From Azohydromonas sediminis (GTDB lineage: Bacteria; Pseudomonadota; Gammaproteobacteria; Burkholderiales; Burkholderiaceae_C), in the NCBI RefSeq assembly GCF_003574675.1, contig NZ_QOAZ01000006.1, positions 62,001 to 126,000 on the forward strand: DNA of 64,000 nucleotides. Reading direction: 5' to 3'. The position numbers were made by a program, and so were the translations under genes. Below, piece after piece: positions 8,077-16,935 of the stretch (position 1 is its first letter; each line of letters opens with the position of its first letter). The notes beneath the pieces are model-generated. The model was not told the origin of the DNA. It ran no database searches and saw only the letters and a program-made list of their open reading frames with translations.

Positions 8077-9855
8077 ATGCCGCTGACCCTCGACCAGCTG
8101 AACGCCGCCTCGCAGCCCGAGTTCGTCGCGCTGCTCGACGGCACCTACGAGCACTCGCCGTGGATTGCCGAGCGTGCGTGGCACCGGCGCCCGTTCGCGA
8201 GCCTGGCTGCGCTCAAGCACGCGCTCGTCGAGGTGCTGCGTGACGCCGGGCACGACGCGCAGCTCGCGCTGATCCGCGCGCATCCCGAGCTCGCCGGCAA
8301 GGCGATGGTCGCGAGAACGCTGACCGCCGAGTCGACGCACGAGCAGGGCAAGGCCGGCCTCACCGACTGCACGCCCGACGAGTTCGCGAAGATCCAGCGC
8401 CTGAACGCCGAGTACAACGCCAAGTTCGGCTGGCCGTTCATCCTCGCGGTGCGCGGGCCACGCGGCACCGGCCTCACGCGCGCCGAGATCATCGCCACGT
8501 TCGAACGGCGGCTGGCCGGCCACCCGGACTTCGAGTTCGCCGAGTGCCTGCGCCACGTCCACCGCATCGCCGAGATCCGCCTGAACGACAAGTTCGGTGT
8601 CACGCCCGAGCTCGGCAACCTGGTGTGGGACTGGGCCGAGGAACTCGCCACCGAGAGCGACCCCGGCTTCAAGGAGCACGGCCAGCTGACGGTGACCTAC
8701 CTCACCGACGCGCACCGCGCCTGCGCGCACCGGCTGCAGGCATGGATGAAGCACGCCGGCTTCGACGAGGTGTCGATCGACGCGGTGGGCAACGTCGTCG
8801 GCGTCTACCACGGCCGCGACGCCGGCGCGAAGCGGCTGCTGACCGGCAGCCACTACGACACGGTGCGCAACGCCGGCAAATACGACGGGCGGCTCGGCAT
8901 CTTCGTGCCGATGGCCTGCGTGCGCGAACTGCATCGCGCCGGGCGGCGGCTGCCGTTCGGTCTCGAAGTCGTCGCCTTCGCCGAGGAAGAGGGCCAGCGC
9001 TACAAGGCCACCTTCCTCGGCTCGGGTGCGCTCACCGGCCACTTCGACCCCGCCTGGCTCGGCCAGGCCGACGCCGACGGCATCACGATGCGCGACGCGA
9101 TGCGCGCCGCCGGCCTGCCGGGCACGATGGACGCGATCGTGGCGCTCAAGCGCGACCCGGCGCGCTACCTCGGCTTCGTCGAGGTGCACATCGAGCAGGG
9201 GCCAGTGCTCAACGAACTCGACCTGCCGCTGGGCGTCGTCACGTCGATCAACGGCAGCGTGCGCTTCCTCGGCGAAGTCATCGGCATGGCCAGCCACGCC
9301 GGCACGACGCCGATGGACCGCCGCCGCGACGCGGCGGTGGCCGTCGCGCAGATCGCCGTCTACCTCGAGCAGCGCGCCGCCGCGGTGCCCGACGTCGTCG
9401 GCACGATGGGCCAGCTCGAGGTGCCCGCCGGTTCGATCAACGTCGTGCCGGGGCGCTGCCGCTTCAGCCTCGACATCCGCGCGACGACCGACGCGGCGCG
9501 CGATGCCTGCGTCGCCGACGTGACCGCCGAGCTCGAGCGCATCTGCCGCCAGCGCGGTCTGACGTACACGCTCGAGGAGACGATGCGCGCCGCCGCGGCA
9601 CCGAGCGACCCGGTATGGCAGCGGCGCTGGGAGAACGCGGTGGCCGCGCTCGGCCTGCCGGTGCACCGCATGCCCAGCGGCGCCGGCCACGACGCGATGA
9701 AGCTGCACGAGGTAATGCCGCAGGCGATGCTGTTCGTGCGCGGCCTGAACGCCGGCATCAGCCACAACCCGCTCGAATCGAGCACCAACGACGACATCGA
9801 GCTCGCGGTGCGCGCGTTCCAGCACCTGCTCGACCAACTGGCCGAAACGGCATGA
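8077..9855 (+). CDS. Fused OHCU decarboxylase (UraD) / allantoate amidohydrolase
   Basis: A 592-residue fusion. Residues 1-~170 are OHCU decarboxylase: the catalytic 'HPELAG' motif has His69, and 'FGWPFILAVRG' is typical. This part makes (S)-allantoin from OHCU. Residues ~175-592 are an M20-family Zn amidohydrolase of the allantoate amidohydrolase/carbamoylase type: His259 and Asp270 in 'GSHYDTVRNAGKYDG', acidic residues 303-305 in 'FAEEEGQRY', and 'GAGHDAM' near the end. This part would take allantoate to ureidoglycine, CO2 and ammonia. The reading frame is continuous with no stop or internal start signal. The two activities flank PuuE in the pathway, whose gene is just upstream. The M20 half could instead be another N-carbamoyl amidohydrolase. 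Confidence 0.92.
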   Translation: MPLTLDQLNAASQPEFVALLDGTYEHSPWIAERAWHRRPFASLAALKHALVEVLRDAGHDAQLALIRAHPELAGKAMVARTLTAESTHEQGKAGLTDCTPDEFAKIQRLNAEYNAKFGWPFILAVRGPRGTGLTRAEIIATFERRLAGHPDFEFAECLRHVHRIAEIRLNDKFGVTPELGNLVWDWAEELATESDPGFKEHGQLTVTYLTDAHRACAHRLQAWMKHAGFDEVSIDAVGNVVGVYHGRDAGAKRLLTGSHYDTVRNAGKYDGRLGIFVPMACVRELHRAGRRLPFGLEVVAFAEEEGQRYKATFLGSGALTGHFDPAWLGQADADGITMRDAMRAAGLPGTMDAIVALKRDPARYLGFVEVHIEQGPVLNELDLPLGVVTSINGSVRFLGEVIGMASHAGTTPMDRRRDAAVAVAQIAVYLEQRAAAVPDVVGTMGQLEVPAGSINVVPGRCRFSLDIRATTDAARDACVADVTAELERICRQRGLTYTLEETMRAAAAPSDPVWQRRWENAVAALGLPVHRMPSGAGHDAMKLHEVMPQAMLFVRGLNAGISHNPLESSTNDDIELAVRAFQHLLDQLAETA

Positions 9856-11099
9856 ACCCCGCCCACGAACGACTCGACGCCTGGGTCGACGCGCACTTCG
9901 ACGAGCAGGTGCGCCTGCTGCAGGAACTCGTGCGTGTGCCTACCGACACGCCACCGGGCAACAACGCGCCGCACGCCGAGCTCACCGCCGAGCTGATCGC
10001 ACCGCTGGGCTGGGCCGTCGAGAAGCACCCGGTGCCGGCCGACGAGGTCAAGGCCCACGGCCTGCAGTCGATCACCAACCTGATCGTGCGCCGCCGCTAC
10101 GCGCCCGGCGGGCCGACGATCGCGCTCAATGCGCACGGCGACGTCGTGCCGCCCGGCGAGGGCTGGACGCACGACCCCTACGGCGGCGAGGTCGTGGACG
10201 GCAAGCTCTACGGCCGCGCCGCCGCCGTCAGCAAGAGCGACTTCACGACCTACCTGCACGCGGTGCGCGCGCTCGAAGCCGTCTGCGACGCGCTCGGCGC
10301 ACCGGCCCGCGGTGGCGTCGAGCTGCACTTCACCTATGACGAGGAGTTCGGTGGCGAGCTCGGCCCGGGCTGGCTGCTGTCGCACGGTCTCACGAAGCCC
10401 GACCTGCTGATCGCCGCCGGCTTCAGCTACCAGGTCGTCATCGCGCACAACGGCTGCCTGCAGCTGGAAGTCACGGTGCTCGGCGAGATGGCGCACGCCG
10501 CAATCCCGCACACCGGCATCGACGCGCTGCAGGGCGCGGTCGCGATCCTGAACGCGCTGTACCGGCAGAACGATCTCTACAAGGGCGTCACGTCGGGCGT
10601 GCCCGGCATCACGCACCCGTATCTCAACGTCGGGCGCATCGAGGGTGGCACCAACACCAACGTCGTGCCGGGCAAGGTCGTGCTCAAGCTCGACCGCCGC
10701 ATGATCCCCGAAGAAGATCCGGCGCAGGTCGAGGCCGACCTGCGCCGTCTGATCTCCGAGGCCGCCGCCGCGGTGCCCGGCATCCGCGTCGAGATCCGCC
10801 GCCTGCTGCTCGCGCACGCGTGGAAGCCCGACCCCCGCAACGCCGCACTGGTGGCCGCGCTGCAGCGGCACGGTCAGGCCGTGTTCGGCGAGCCGATCCC
10901 GACCAGCGGCACGCCGCTGTACACCGACGTGCGCCTGTACGGCGCCGCCGGCGTGCCGGCCGCGATCTACGGCGCCGGGCCGCGCACCGTGCGCGAGAGC
11001 AACGCCAAGCGCGCCGACGAACACATCGTGCTCGACGACCTGCGCCGCGCGACGAAGGTCGTCGCACGCACCTTGTTCGACCTGCTGCACCAGGAGTGA
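9852..11099 (+). CDS. M20 family metallopeptidase (ArgE/DapE-like), substrate unknown
   Basis: A 415-residue protein of the M20 deacetylase/peptidase type, distinct from the amidohydrolase encoded just before it. The metal site is visible as 'NAHGDVVPPGEGWTHDPYGG' (His95) and 'YDEEFGGELG' (Glu164-165), with a dimerisation domain between. Its ATG overlaps the stop of the fusion gene (ATGA), so translation is coupled. Relatives remove acyl groups from amino acids or cleave dipeptides. Context suggests hydrolysis of a ureido or acyl compound from purine breakdown, but the sequence does not show which. Confidence 0.85.
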   Translation: MNPAHERLDAWVDAHFDEQVRLLQELVRVPTDTPPGNNAPHAELTAELIAPLGWAVEKHPVPADEVKAHGLQSITNLIVRRRYAPGGPTIALNAHGDVVPPGEGWTHDPYGGEVVDGKLYGRAAAVSKSDFTTYLHAVRALEAVCDALGAPARGGVELHFTYDEEFGGELGPGWLLSHGLTKPDLLIAAGFSYQVVIAHNGCLQLEVTVLGEMAHAAIPHTGIDALQGAVAILNALYRQNDLYKGVTSGVPGITHPYLNVGRIEGGTNTNVVPGKVVLKLDRRMIPEEDPAQVEADLRRLISEAAAAVPGIRVEIRRLLLAHAWKPDPRNAALVAALQRHGQAVFGEPIPTSGTPLYTDVRLYGAAGVPAAIYGAGPRTVRESNAKRADEHIVLDDLRRATKVVARTLFDLLHQE

Positions 11100-11217
11100 T
11101 CGCGCCAGCACCACGACAGGGCTATCTCCGGGTTCACCATGGTGCAGCACCCGGGCACCCTGCGCACAGAATTTGCAGACCCCGCCCGAAGCCCTGAACC
11201 ACCCCCGGAGTCTCGCC

Positions 11218-12264
11218 ATGACCTTGCGTTCCCCGATCCGCCGCGCCCTCGTCGCCACTGCCACCGCGCTGCTCGCCGGTGTGGGCCTGCACGCCCACGC
11301 GCAGGAGACCGCGATCAAGTTCCAGCTCGACTGGCGTTTCGAAGGCCCCTCGGCACTGTTCCTGACCCCGGCGGCCAAGGGCTACTTCAAGGACGAGAAG
11401 CTCAACGTGACGATCGACGCCGGCAACGGCTCGGGCGGCACCGTCACGCGCGTGGCCAGCGGCACCTACGACATGGGCTTCGCCGACCTCGCGGCGCTGA
11501 TGGAATTTCACGCCAACAACCCCACCGCGCCGAACAAGCCGGTGGCGGTGATGATGGTCTACAACAACACCCCGGCGGCGGTGCTCGCGCTGAAGAAGAG
11601 CGGCATCAAGAGCCCGGCCGACCTCAACGGCAAAAAGCTGGGCGCACCGGTGTTCGACGCCGGCCGCAAGGCGTGGCCGATCTTCGCGAAGGCCAACAAC
11701 GTCTCCAACGTCAGCTGGACGTCGATGGACCCGCCGCTGCGCGAGACGATGCTCGTGCGTGGCGACATCGATGCGATCACCGGCTTCTCGTTCACGTCGC
11801 TGCTCAACCTCGAGGCGCGCGGCGTCAAGGCCGACGACGTCGTGATCCTGCCGTACCCGCAGTACGGGGTGAAGCTGTACGGCAACGCGATCATCGTCTC
11901 GGAGACCTTCCTCAAGAGCAACCCAGAGGCGGTGCGCGGGTTCCTGCGCGCGTTCACGAAGGGCGTGAAGGACGTGATCGCCGACCCGAAGGGTGCGATC
12001 GCCTACGTCAAGGCGCGCGACGGCATCATCAACGAGGCGCTCGAGCTGCGGCGCCTGCAGCTCGCGCTCGATGCCACCGTCCTGACCCCAGACGCGAAGG
12101 CCGAGGGCTTCGGCAACGTGATGGGGCCGCGCCTGGCGCTGATGGCGAGCCAGGTCGCCGACGCGTTCGCGACCAAGGAGCGCATCAACCCCGATGCGGT
12201 GTGGAACGGCAGCTTCCTGCCGCCGGCGGCCGAGCGCAACATCTTCGCGACGGCGCGCAAGTGA
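11218..12264 (+). CDS. ABC importer substrate-binding protein (SsuA/THI5-like)
   Basis: A 348-residue periplasmic binding protein. A signal peptide is clear: basic start, hydrophobic core 'ALVATATALLAGVGLHAHAQ', cleavage after Ala-His-Ala-Gln or close by. The mature part begins 'IKFQLDWRFEGPSALFLTPAAKGYF', as in the NMT1/THI5 and SsuA/TauA families that bind pyrimidine-like or sulfonate ligands. It is the first of three importer genes that overlap or nearly touch. The neighbouring purine enzymes suggest a purine-related or ureide ligand. Confidence 0.88.
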   Translation: MTLRSPIRRALVATATALLAGVGLHAHAQETAIKFQLDWRFEGPSALFLTPAAKGYFKDEKLNVTIDAGNGSGGTVTRVASGTYDMGFADLAALMEFHANNPTAPNKPVAVMMVYNNTPAAVLALKKSGIKSPADLNGKKLGAPVFDAGRKAWPIFAKANNVSNVSWTSMDPPLRETMLVRGDIDAITGFSFTSLLNLEARGVKADDVVILPYPQYGVKLYGNAIIVSETFLKSNPEAVRGFLRAFTKGVKDVIADPKGAIAYVKARDGIINEALELRRLQLALDATVLTPDAKAEGFGNVMGPRLALMASQVADAFATKERINPDAVWNGSFLPPAAERNIFATARK

Positions 12265-13124
12265 TGGCCGCCACCGTCGGCCACGCCGTTGCCGGCGGCG
12301 CGCGTGCCTTCGTCGATTTCCGCAACGTCTGGCTGGCGTACAACGACGACCTGCTCGCCAAGGGGCAGTTCGCCGTCGAGGACATCACGCTGCAGGTCAG
12401 CGCGGGCGAGTTCATCGCCATCGTCGGCCCGTCGGGCTGCGGCAAGAGCACGTTCATGAAGCTCGCCACCGGCCTGAAGCGGCCAAGCAAGGGCACCGTC
12501 GTCATCGACGGGCGCGAAGTCGACGGGCCGCTGAAGATCACCGGCATGGCGTTCCAGGCGCCGAGCCTGCTGCCGTGGCGCACGACGCTCGACAACGTGC
12601 TGCTGCCGCTCGAGATCGTCGAGCCATACCGCTCGAACTTCCGCGCCAAGCGTGCCGAGTATGCCGACAAGGCCCGCCGGCTGCTGCAAAGCGTCGGCCT
12701 CGGCGGCTACGAGGACAAGTTCCCGTGGCAGCTGTCGGGCGGCATGCAGCAGCGCGCGAGCATCTGCCGCGCGCTGATCCACGAGCCCAAGATGCTGCTG
12801 CTCGACGAGCCGTTCGGCGCGCTCGACGCGTTCACACGCGAGGAGCTGTGGTGCGCGCTGCGCGACCTGCAGGCGGCGCAGAAGTTCAACGTGATCCTCG
12901 TCACGCACGACCTGCGCGAGAGCGTGTTCCTCGCCGACACCGTCTACGTGATGAGCAAGAGCCCGGGGCGCATGATCGTGCGCCGCGAGATCGACCTGCC
13001 GCGCCCGCGCGACCTCGAGATCACCTACACCCCGGCGTTCACCGACATCGTGCACGAGCTGCGCGGCCACATCGGCGCGATCCGCCAGCCGGTGGGCAAG
13101 GTCGGTGCGGCGCTGCCGCAGTGA
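12264..13124 (+). CDS. ABC importer ATP-binding protein (SsuB/TauB-like)
   Basis: A 286-residue ATPase with Walker A 'GPSGCGKST', signature 'LSGGMQQRASICRALIHEP', Walker B 'MLLLDEPFGALDA' and the switch His in 'ILVTHDLRE'. It groups with nitrate/sulfonate/taurine-type importer ATPases. The ATG overlaps the last base of the binding-protein stop codon, which indicates coupled translation. It drives the importer formed with its two neighbours. Confidence 0.92.
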   Translation: MAATVGHAVAGGARAFVDFRNVWLAYNDDLLAKGQFAVEDITLQVSAGEFIAIVGPSGCGKSTFMKLATGLKRPSKGTVVIDGREVDGPLKITGMAFQAPSLLPWRTTLDNVLLPLEIVEPYRSNFRAKRAEYADKARRLLQSVGLGGYEDKFPWQLSGGMQQRASICRALIHEPKMLLLDEPFGALDAFTREELWCALRDLQAAQKFNVILVTHDLRESVFLADTVYVMSKSPGRMIVRREIDLPRPRDLEITYTPAFTDIVHELRGHIGAIRQPVGKVGAALPQ

Positions 13125-13131
13125 GGCCACG

Positions 13132-13899
13132 ATGCACCGCAAGACCCTCGAACGCTGGTCGCCGCTGATCCTGCTGGCCGCCACACTGGCCGTGTGGCAG
13201 CTCGTCTGCACCGCCTTCGACGTCAGCGAGTTCATCTTCCCGAGCCCGGCGCGCATCGCCGAGCAGTTCTGGGAGTTCCGCAGCACCATCCTCGGTCACG
13301 CCTGGCGCACGTTCTGGGTCACGATGGCCGGCTTCGCGATCGCGATCGTCGTCGGCGTGCTGCTGGGCTTCCTGATGGGCAGCTCGCGGCTGGCGTACAA
13401 CGCGATGTACCCACTGATGACGGCGTTCAACGCGCTACCGAAGGCCGCATTCGTGCCGATCCTCGTTGTGTGGTTCGGCATCGGCATCGGGCCGGCGATC
13501 CTGACGGCGTTCCTGATCTCGTTCTTCCCGATCATGGTCAACATCGCGACGGGCCTCGCGACGCTCGAGCCCGAGCTCGAGGACGTCCTGCGCGTGCTCG
13601 GCGCCAAGCGCTGGGACGTGCTGACCAAGGTCGGGCTGCCGCGCTCGCTGCCTTACTTCTACGGCTCGCTGAAGGTGGCCATCACGCTGGCCTTCGTCGG
13701 CACGACGGTGTCGGAGATGACGGCGGCCAACGAGGGCATCGGCTACCTGCTGATCAGTGCCGGCAGCTCGATGCAGATGGGCTTGGCGTTCGCTGGTCTG
13801 GTCGTCGTCGGCATCATGGCGATGCTGATGTACGAGCTGTTCTCGCTGGTCGAGAAGCGCACCACGGCGTGGGCGCACCGCGGCTCGCAGAGCCACTGA
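13132..13899 (+). CDS. ABC importer permease (SsuC/TauC-like)
   Basis: A 255-residue inner-membrane permease with about six spans. The cytoplasmic coupling loop 'EPELEDVLRVLGAKRWDVLTKVGLPRSLPYF' carries the EAA motif that docks to the ATPase. It starts 7 bases after the ATPase stop, and its stop directly abuts the start of the deaminase gene, so all four genes form one operon. Confidence 0.92.
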   Translation: MHRKTLERWSPLILLAATLAVWQLVCTAFDVSEFIFPSPARIAEQFWEFRSTILGHAWRTFWVTMAGFAIAIVVGVLLGFLMGSSRLAYNAMYPLMTAFNALPKAAFVPILVVWFGIGIGPAILTAFLISFFPIMVNIATGLATLEPELEDVLRVLGAKRWDVLTKVGLPRSLPYFYGSLKVAITLAFVGTTVSEMTAANEGIGYLLISAGSSMQMGLAFAGLVVVGIMAMLMYELFSLVEKRTTAWAHRGSQSH

Positions 13900-14397
13900 A
13901 TGGCCGACGCGCGCACCGAACCGACGCGCGAGCAGGTCGTCGCGCTGCTGCGACGTGCGCAGGCCCTCGCCGAGCGCGCGATGCGCGCCGGGCACCATCC
14001 GTTCGGCGCGCTGCTGGTCGGGCCCGACCACGTCACGGTGCTGATGGAGCAGGGCAACGTCGACAGCGTCAACCACGCCGAGGCGGTGCTCGCGCGCGAG
14101 GCGTCGCGCCGCTGGGGCGCCGACGAGCTGTGGCCGTGCACGCTGGTGACCACGGTCGAGCCGTGCGCGATGTGCGCCGGCACGCAGTACTGGGCGCACA
14201 TCGGCCGCGTGATCTACGGCATGAGCGAGCGCGACCTGCTCGCACTCACCGGCAGCCACGCCGAGAACCCGACACTGGACCTGCCCTGCCGCGACGTGTT
14301 CGCGCGCGGGCAGAAAGACGTGCGCGTGATCGGGCCGGTGCCCGAGGTCGCCGCCGAGATCGCCGCGACGCACCGGCGGTTCTGGCGCTCGCGCTGA
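13900..14397 (+). CDS. Nucleoside/nucleobase deaminase (guanine deaminase-like, CDA fold)
   Basis: A 165-residue zinc deaminase of the cytidine deaminase superfamily. The site is visible as 'HAE' (within 'SVNHAEAVLAR') for one ligand and proton shuttle, and 'PCAMC' for the two Cys ligands. The alignment to bacterial GuaD or nucleoside deaminases is better than to TadA, which lacks this length and context. It begins at the base after the permease stop. In this setting, deamination of guanine or a related base, feeding xanthine and urate formation, is the most likely role. Confidence 0.85.
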   Translation: MADARTEPTREQVVALLRRAQALAERAMRAGHHPFGALLVGPDHVTVLMEQGNVDSVNHAEAVLAREASRRWGADELWPCTLVTTVEPCAMCAGTQYWAHIGRVIYGMSERDLLALTGSHAENPTLDLPCRDVFARGQKDVRVIGPVPEVAAEIAATHRRFWRSR

Positions 14398-14662
14398 TTC
14401 CTGGAATCGGGGTTCCGGCTCGACATCCAGCGCCCGCTCGGCGCACTGCTGTCGACCATCGCCACCGGCGTCGTGCCGTTCATCACGATGCCGGCACCGT
14501 CGAACGCAGGGTCGTACCAGGCATTGCTGGCGCAAGTGGTCAGCGGCGCGCGTCCGACCCTGAAGTGGCTGCTGTGCGCCGGGCGCATCGTCGCGCAAGA
14601 CGATAGAGTGCCGGGACTGGACCTGGCGCAGCTTCGCGCCGACGCACGCGCCGCAGGATGGC
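14398..14662 (+). pseudogene. Possible C-terminal remnant of an amidohydrolase-type deaminase
   Basis: The ~283 bases between the deaminase and ubiX have no gene with a sensible start. One frame, in phase with the preceding stop, encodes 'LLCAGRIVAQDDRVPGLDL' followed by 'LRADARAA'. This resembles the C-terminal end of TRZ/ATZ amidohydrolases such as 8-oxoguanine or cytosine deaminases, where GR-V-DGR-GLDL is a common closing strand. No metal-binding residues remain. It may be the tail of a lost gene; chance similarity cannot be excluded. Confidence 0.3.
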
Positions 14663-14680
14663 GCTGTTGGAAGGATGAAC

Positions 14681-15283
14681 ATGGGGGCACAGCGTCGCAT
14701 CGTCGTGGGCATCAGCGGCGCCTCGGGATTCGTCTACGGCCACCGGCTGCTGCAGCTGCTGCGCGGCATCGACGGGCTGGAGGTGCACCTCGTCGTCAGC
14801 CGCGCCGCGAAGCTGACGATGGCCAGCGAGACCGACCTCAAGCTCGCCGACGTGCAGGCGCTGGCGCACCAGGTGCATGCGAACGACGACGTCGGCGCCT
14901 GCATCGCGAGCGGCTCGTACCGCACGCTGGGCATGGTGATCGCACCGTGCTCGATGAAGACGCTGGCCGAAATCGCCACCGGCCACACGACGACGCTGAT
15001 CGGCCGCGCCGCCGACGTGATGCTCAAGGAACGCAAGCGTCTCGTGCTGCTCGCACGCGAGACGCCGCTGACGCTGGTCCATCTGCGCAACATGGTGGCC
15101 GTCACCGAGATGGGAGCGATCGTCGCGCCGCCGGTGCCGGCGTTCTACGCGCGGCCGGCCTCGCTGGCCGAGATGGTCGACCACACGCTCGGGCGCATCC
15201 TCGACCTGTTCGATCTGGACGTCGGCACCGCCTACCGCTGGGCCGGCGTCACGGCCGCCCGCGGCGCCTCGCTGCCGCAGTGA
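14681..15283 (+). CDS. ubiX: UbiX/Pad1 family flavin prenyltransferase
   Basis: A 200-residue flavoprotein with the UbiX start 'RRIVVGISGASGFVYGHRLLQLL' and the conserved 'VIAPCSMKTLAEIATGHTTTLIGRAADVMLKERKRLVLLARETPL' region. UbiX makes the prenylated FMN cofactor used by UbiD-type decarboxylases, for ubiquinone or other aromatic acids. The ATG at 14681 follows GGAAGGA by five bases; the ATG two codons earlier overlaps that ribosome site. No ubiD is in the window. Confidence 0.93.
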   Translation: MGAQRRIVVGISGASGFVYGHRLLQLLRGIDGLEVHLVVSRAAKLTMASETDLKLADVQALAHQVHANDDVGACIASGSYRTLGMVIAPCSMKTLAEIATGHTTTLIGRAADVMLKERKRLVLLARETPLTLVHLRNMVAVTEMGAIVAPPVPAFYARPASLAEMVDHTLGRILDLFDLDVGTAYRWAGVTAARGASLPQ

Positions 15284-15401
15284 ACGGCCAAACGCGCGCT
15301 GCTGCCGGGTGGGCGTGGCCGCTGGCGTGATCCTGATCATGCGCGGCGGCACCGCTGGCGTGGGTCCACCTCGCGTCGTGCGTTCGTCGACAATCCGGGC
15401 G

Positions 15402-16280
15402 TTGACCGCCCACGTCCCGCCCGCACACGCCAGCGCCGCGCCCACGCCGGATGCGCCGCGCTGGCACGGCCGCCTGCAGCTGCACTACCGCCGCGACGGC
15501 GAGCGCACCGTCGCGCGCGACCGCCACGACGGGCCGCTGCGCGTGCTCAAGGCGCTGCACCCCGAAGGCCCCGGCGTGTGCCACCACGTGCTGGTGCACC
15601 CGCCCGGCGGCCTCGTCGGCGGCGACCGGCTCGACGTGACGCTGCACGTGGCGCCCGGCGCGCACACCCTCGTCACGACGCCGGGCGCGACGCGCTTTTA
15701 CCGCAGCAGCGGCGCGCCGGCGCTGCAGCACGTCGACGCCACGGTGGACGCCGGCGGCCGCCTCGAGTGGCTGCCGCTGGAAGCGATCGCCTACAGCGGC
15801 TGCCGCGCCGAGAACGTCTTGCGCTTCGCGCTCGCCGAGGGCGCCGAGATGATCGGCTGCGACCTGCTCGCGCTCGGCCTGCCCGCCGCCGGCGAGTCGT
15901 TCGAGGGCGGCCACGTGCTGCAGCACCTTGAGGTGCCCGGCCGCTGGCTCGAACGCGGCCGCATCGCCGCCGACGACCGCCGGCTGCTCGACGGGCCGCT
16001 GGGCCTGGCCGGCCACCGCGTGCTCGCGACGCTGTGGTTCGCCGCCGGCACGCCGATCGATGCCGCGCGGCGCGACGCGCTGCTGGAAGCCGCGCGCGGC
16101 GGCGACACCGACGCGACACTGTTGCAGGGCGCGACCGCGCCCAACGACCACGTCGTCGTGCTGCGCCTGCTGGCAGCGCGCGTCGAGCCGGCGTTGGCGC
16201 GCGTGCGCGAGGTGTGGGCGGCGTGGCGGCGCGTCGTGTGGACACGCGAGGCGCACGCGCCGCGGGTGTGGCGGACCTGA
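15402..16280 (+). CDS. ureD: Urease accessory protein UreD
   Basis: A 292-residue UreD. Conserved segments are 'WHGRLQLHYRRDGERTVARDRHDGPLRVLKALHPEG', 'HPPGGLVGGDRLDVTLHVAPGAHTLVTTPGATRFYRS' and 'GCDLLALGLPAAGESF'. UreD binds apo-urease and with UreF and UreG delivers nickel to the active site. The TTG at 15402 leaves a short leader before the conserved Trp; GTG or ATG codons at 15309 and 15339 are alternatives. In relatives ureD normally precedes ureA directly. Here it is 17 kb from ureA, with unrelated genes and the urt genes between. Confidence 0.92.
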   Translation: MTAHVPPAHASAAPTPDAPRWHGRLQLHYRRDGERTVARDRHDGPLRVLKALHPEGPGVCHHVLVHPPGGLVGGDRLDVTLHVAPGAHTLVTTPGATRFYRSSGAPALQHVDATVDAGGRLEWLPLEAIAYSGCRAENVLRFALAEGAEMIGCDLLALGLPAAGESFEGGHVLQHLEVPGRWLERGRIAADDRRLLDGPLGLAGHRVLATLWFAAGTPIDAARRDALLEAARGGDTDATLLQGATAPNDHVVVLRLLAARVEPALARVREVWAAWRRVVWTREAHAPRVWRT

Positions 16281-16442
16281 CCGCGTCAGCGCCGCTGGCG
16301 AGTCACCCCCGTGCCCCGCGCCGGTCGTTGGCACATCCCGCGCGAGCCCGCGCGCCGGGCTGCCTGCACGGCGATGCGTCGGACGGTTGACAATGGCGTG
16401 CGTCGCCTTTCCTCGCGCACCCGCCGCGTGCGCCGCTTGCCC

Positions 16443-16901
16443 GTGATCTCGCTCGGCAGTCCCGCCCCCGATGTCGTCCACGCGATCCAGCTCGCGCTGG
16501 CACCGGCGTTCCTGCTCACCGGCATTGCCGGCATGCTCAACGTGATGACCGGGCGGCTCGGTCGGATCATCGACCGCGGGCGGCGGCTCAAGGAGCGGCC
16601 GTTCGATGCCACCGGCCTCGACGAGGCGGCGCTCGTCGACGAACTCCGGGGCCTGGAGCGCCGTCGCAGGCTCGCCAGCACCGCGATCACGGCGTGCACG
16701 CTGGCGGCGCTGCTCGTGTGCATGGTCATCGCCACACTGTTCCTCGAGGAGATGCTCGCCCTGCGGCTGCGCTGGCTCGAGGGGGTGCTGTTCACCGGCT
16801 CGACGCTGGCGCTCGTCGTCGGGCTGGGGTTCTTCCTCGTGGAGGTGCATCTGGCGACGCAGACGATCCGCGTGCATGCCAACGACGGCGATCGCCCCTG
16901 A
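16443..16901 (+). CDS. DUF2721 family membrane protein
   Basis: About 152 residues with three hydrophobic segments: 'IQLALAPAFLLTGIAGMLNVM', 'ITACTLAALLVCMVIATLF' and 'VLFTGSTLALVVGLGFFLVEV'. The 'VMTGRLGRIIDRGRRL' stretch after the first span is typical of DUF2721 proteins, whose function is unknown. The GTG at 16443 matches the usual family start; an ATG at 16374 would add 23 residues of non-conserved Arg-rich sequence. Confidence 0.82.
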   Translation: MISLGSPAPDVVHAIQLALAPAFLLTGIAGMLNVMTGRLGRIIDRGRRLKERPFDATGLDEAALVDELRGLERRRRLASTAITACTLAALLVCMVIATLFLEEMLALRLRWLEGVLFTGSTLALVVGLGFFLVEVHLATQTIRVHANDGDRP

Positions 16902-16935
16902 CGCGCGATCGTCCCACCTGCAGGAGCCTGCCCCG

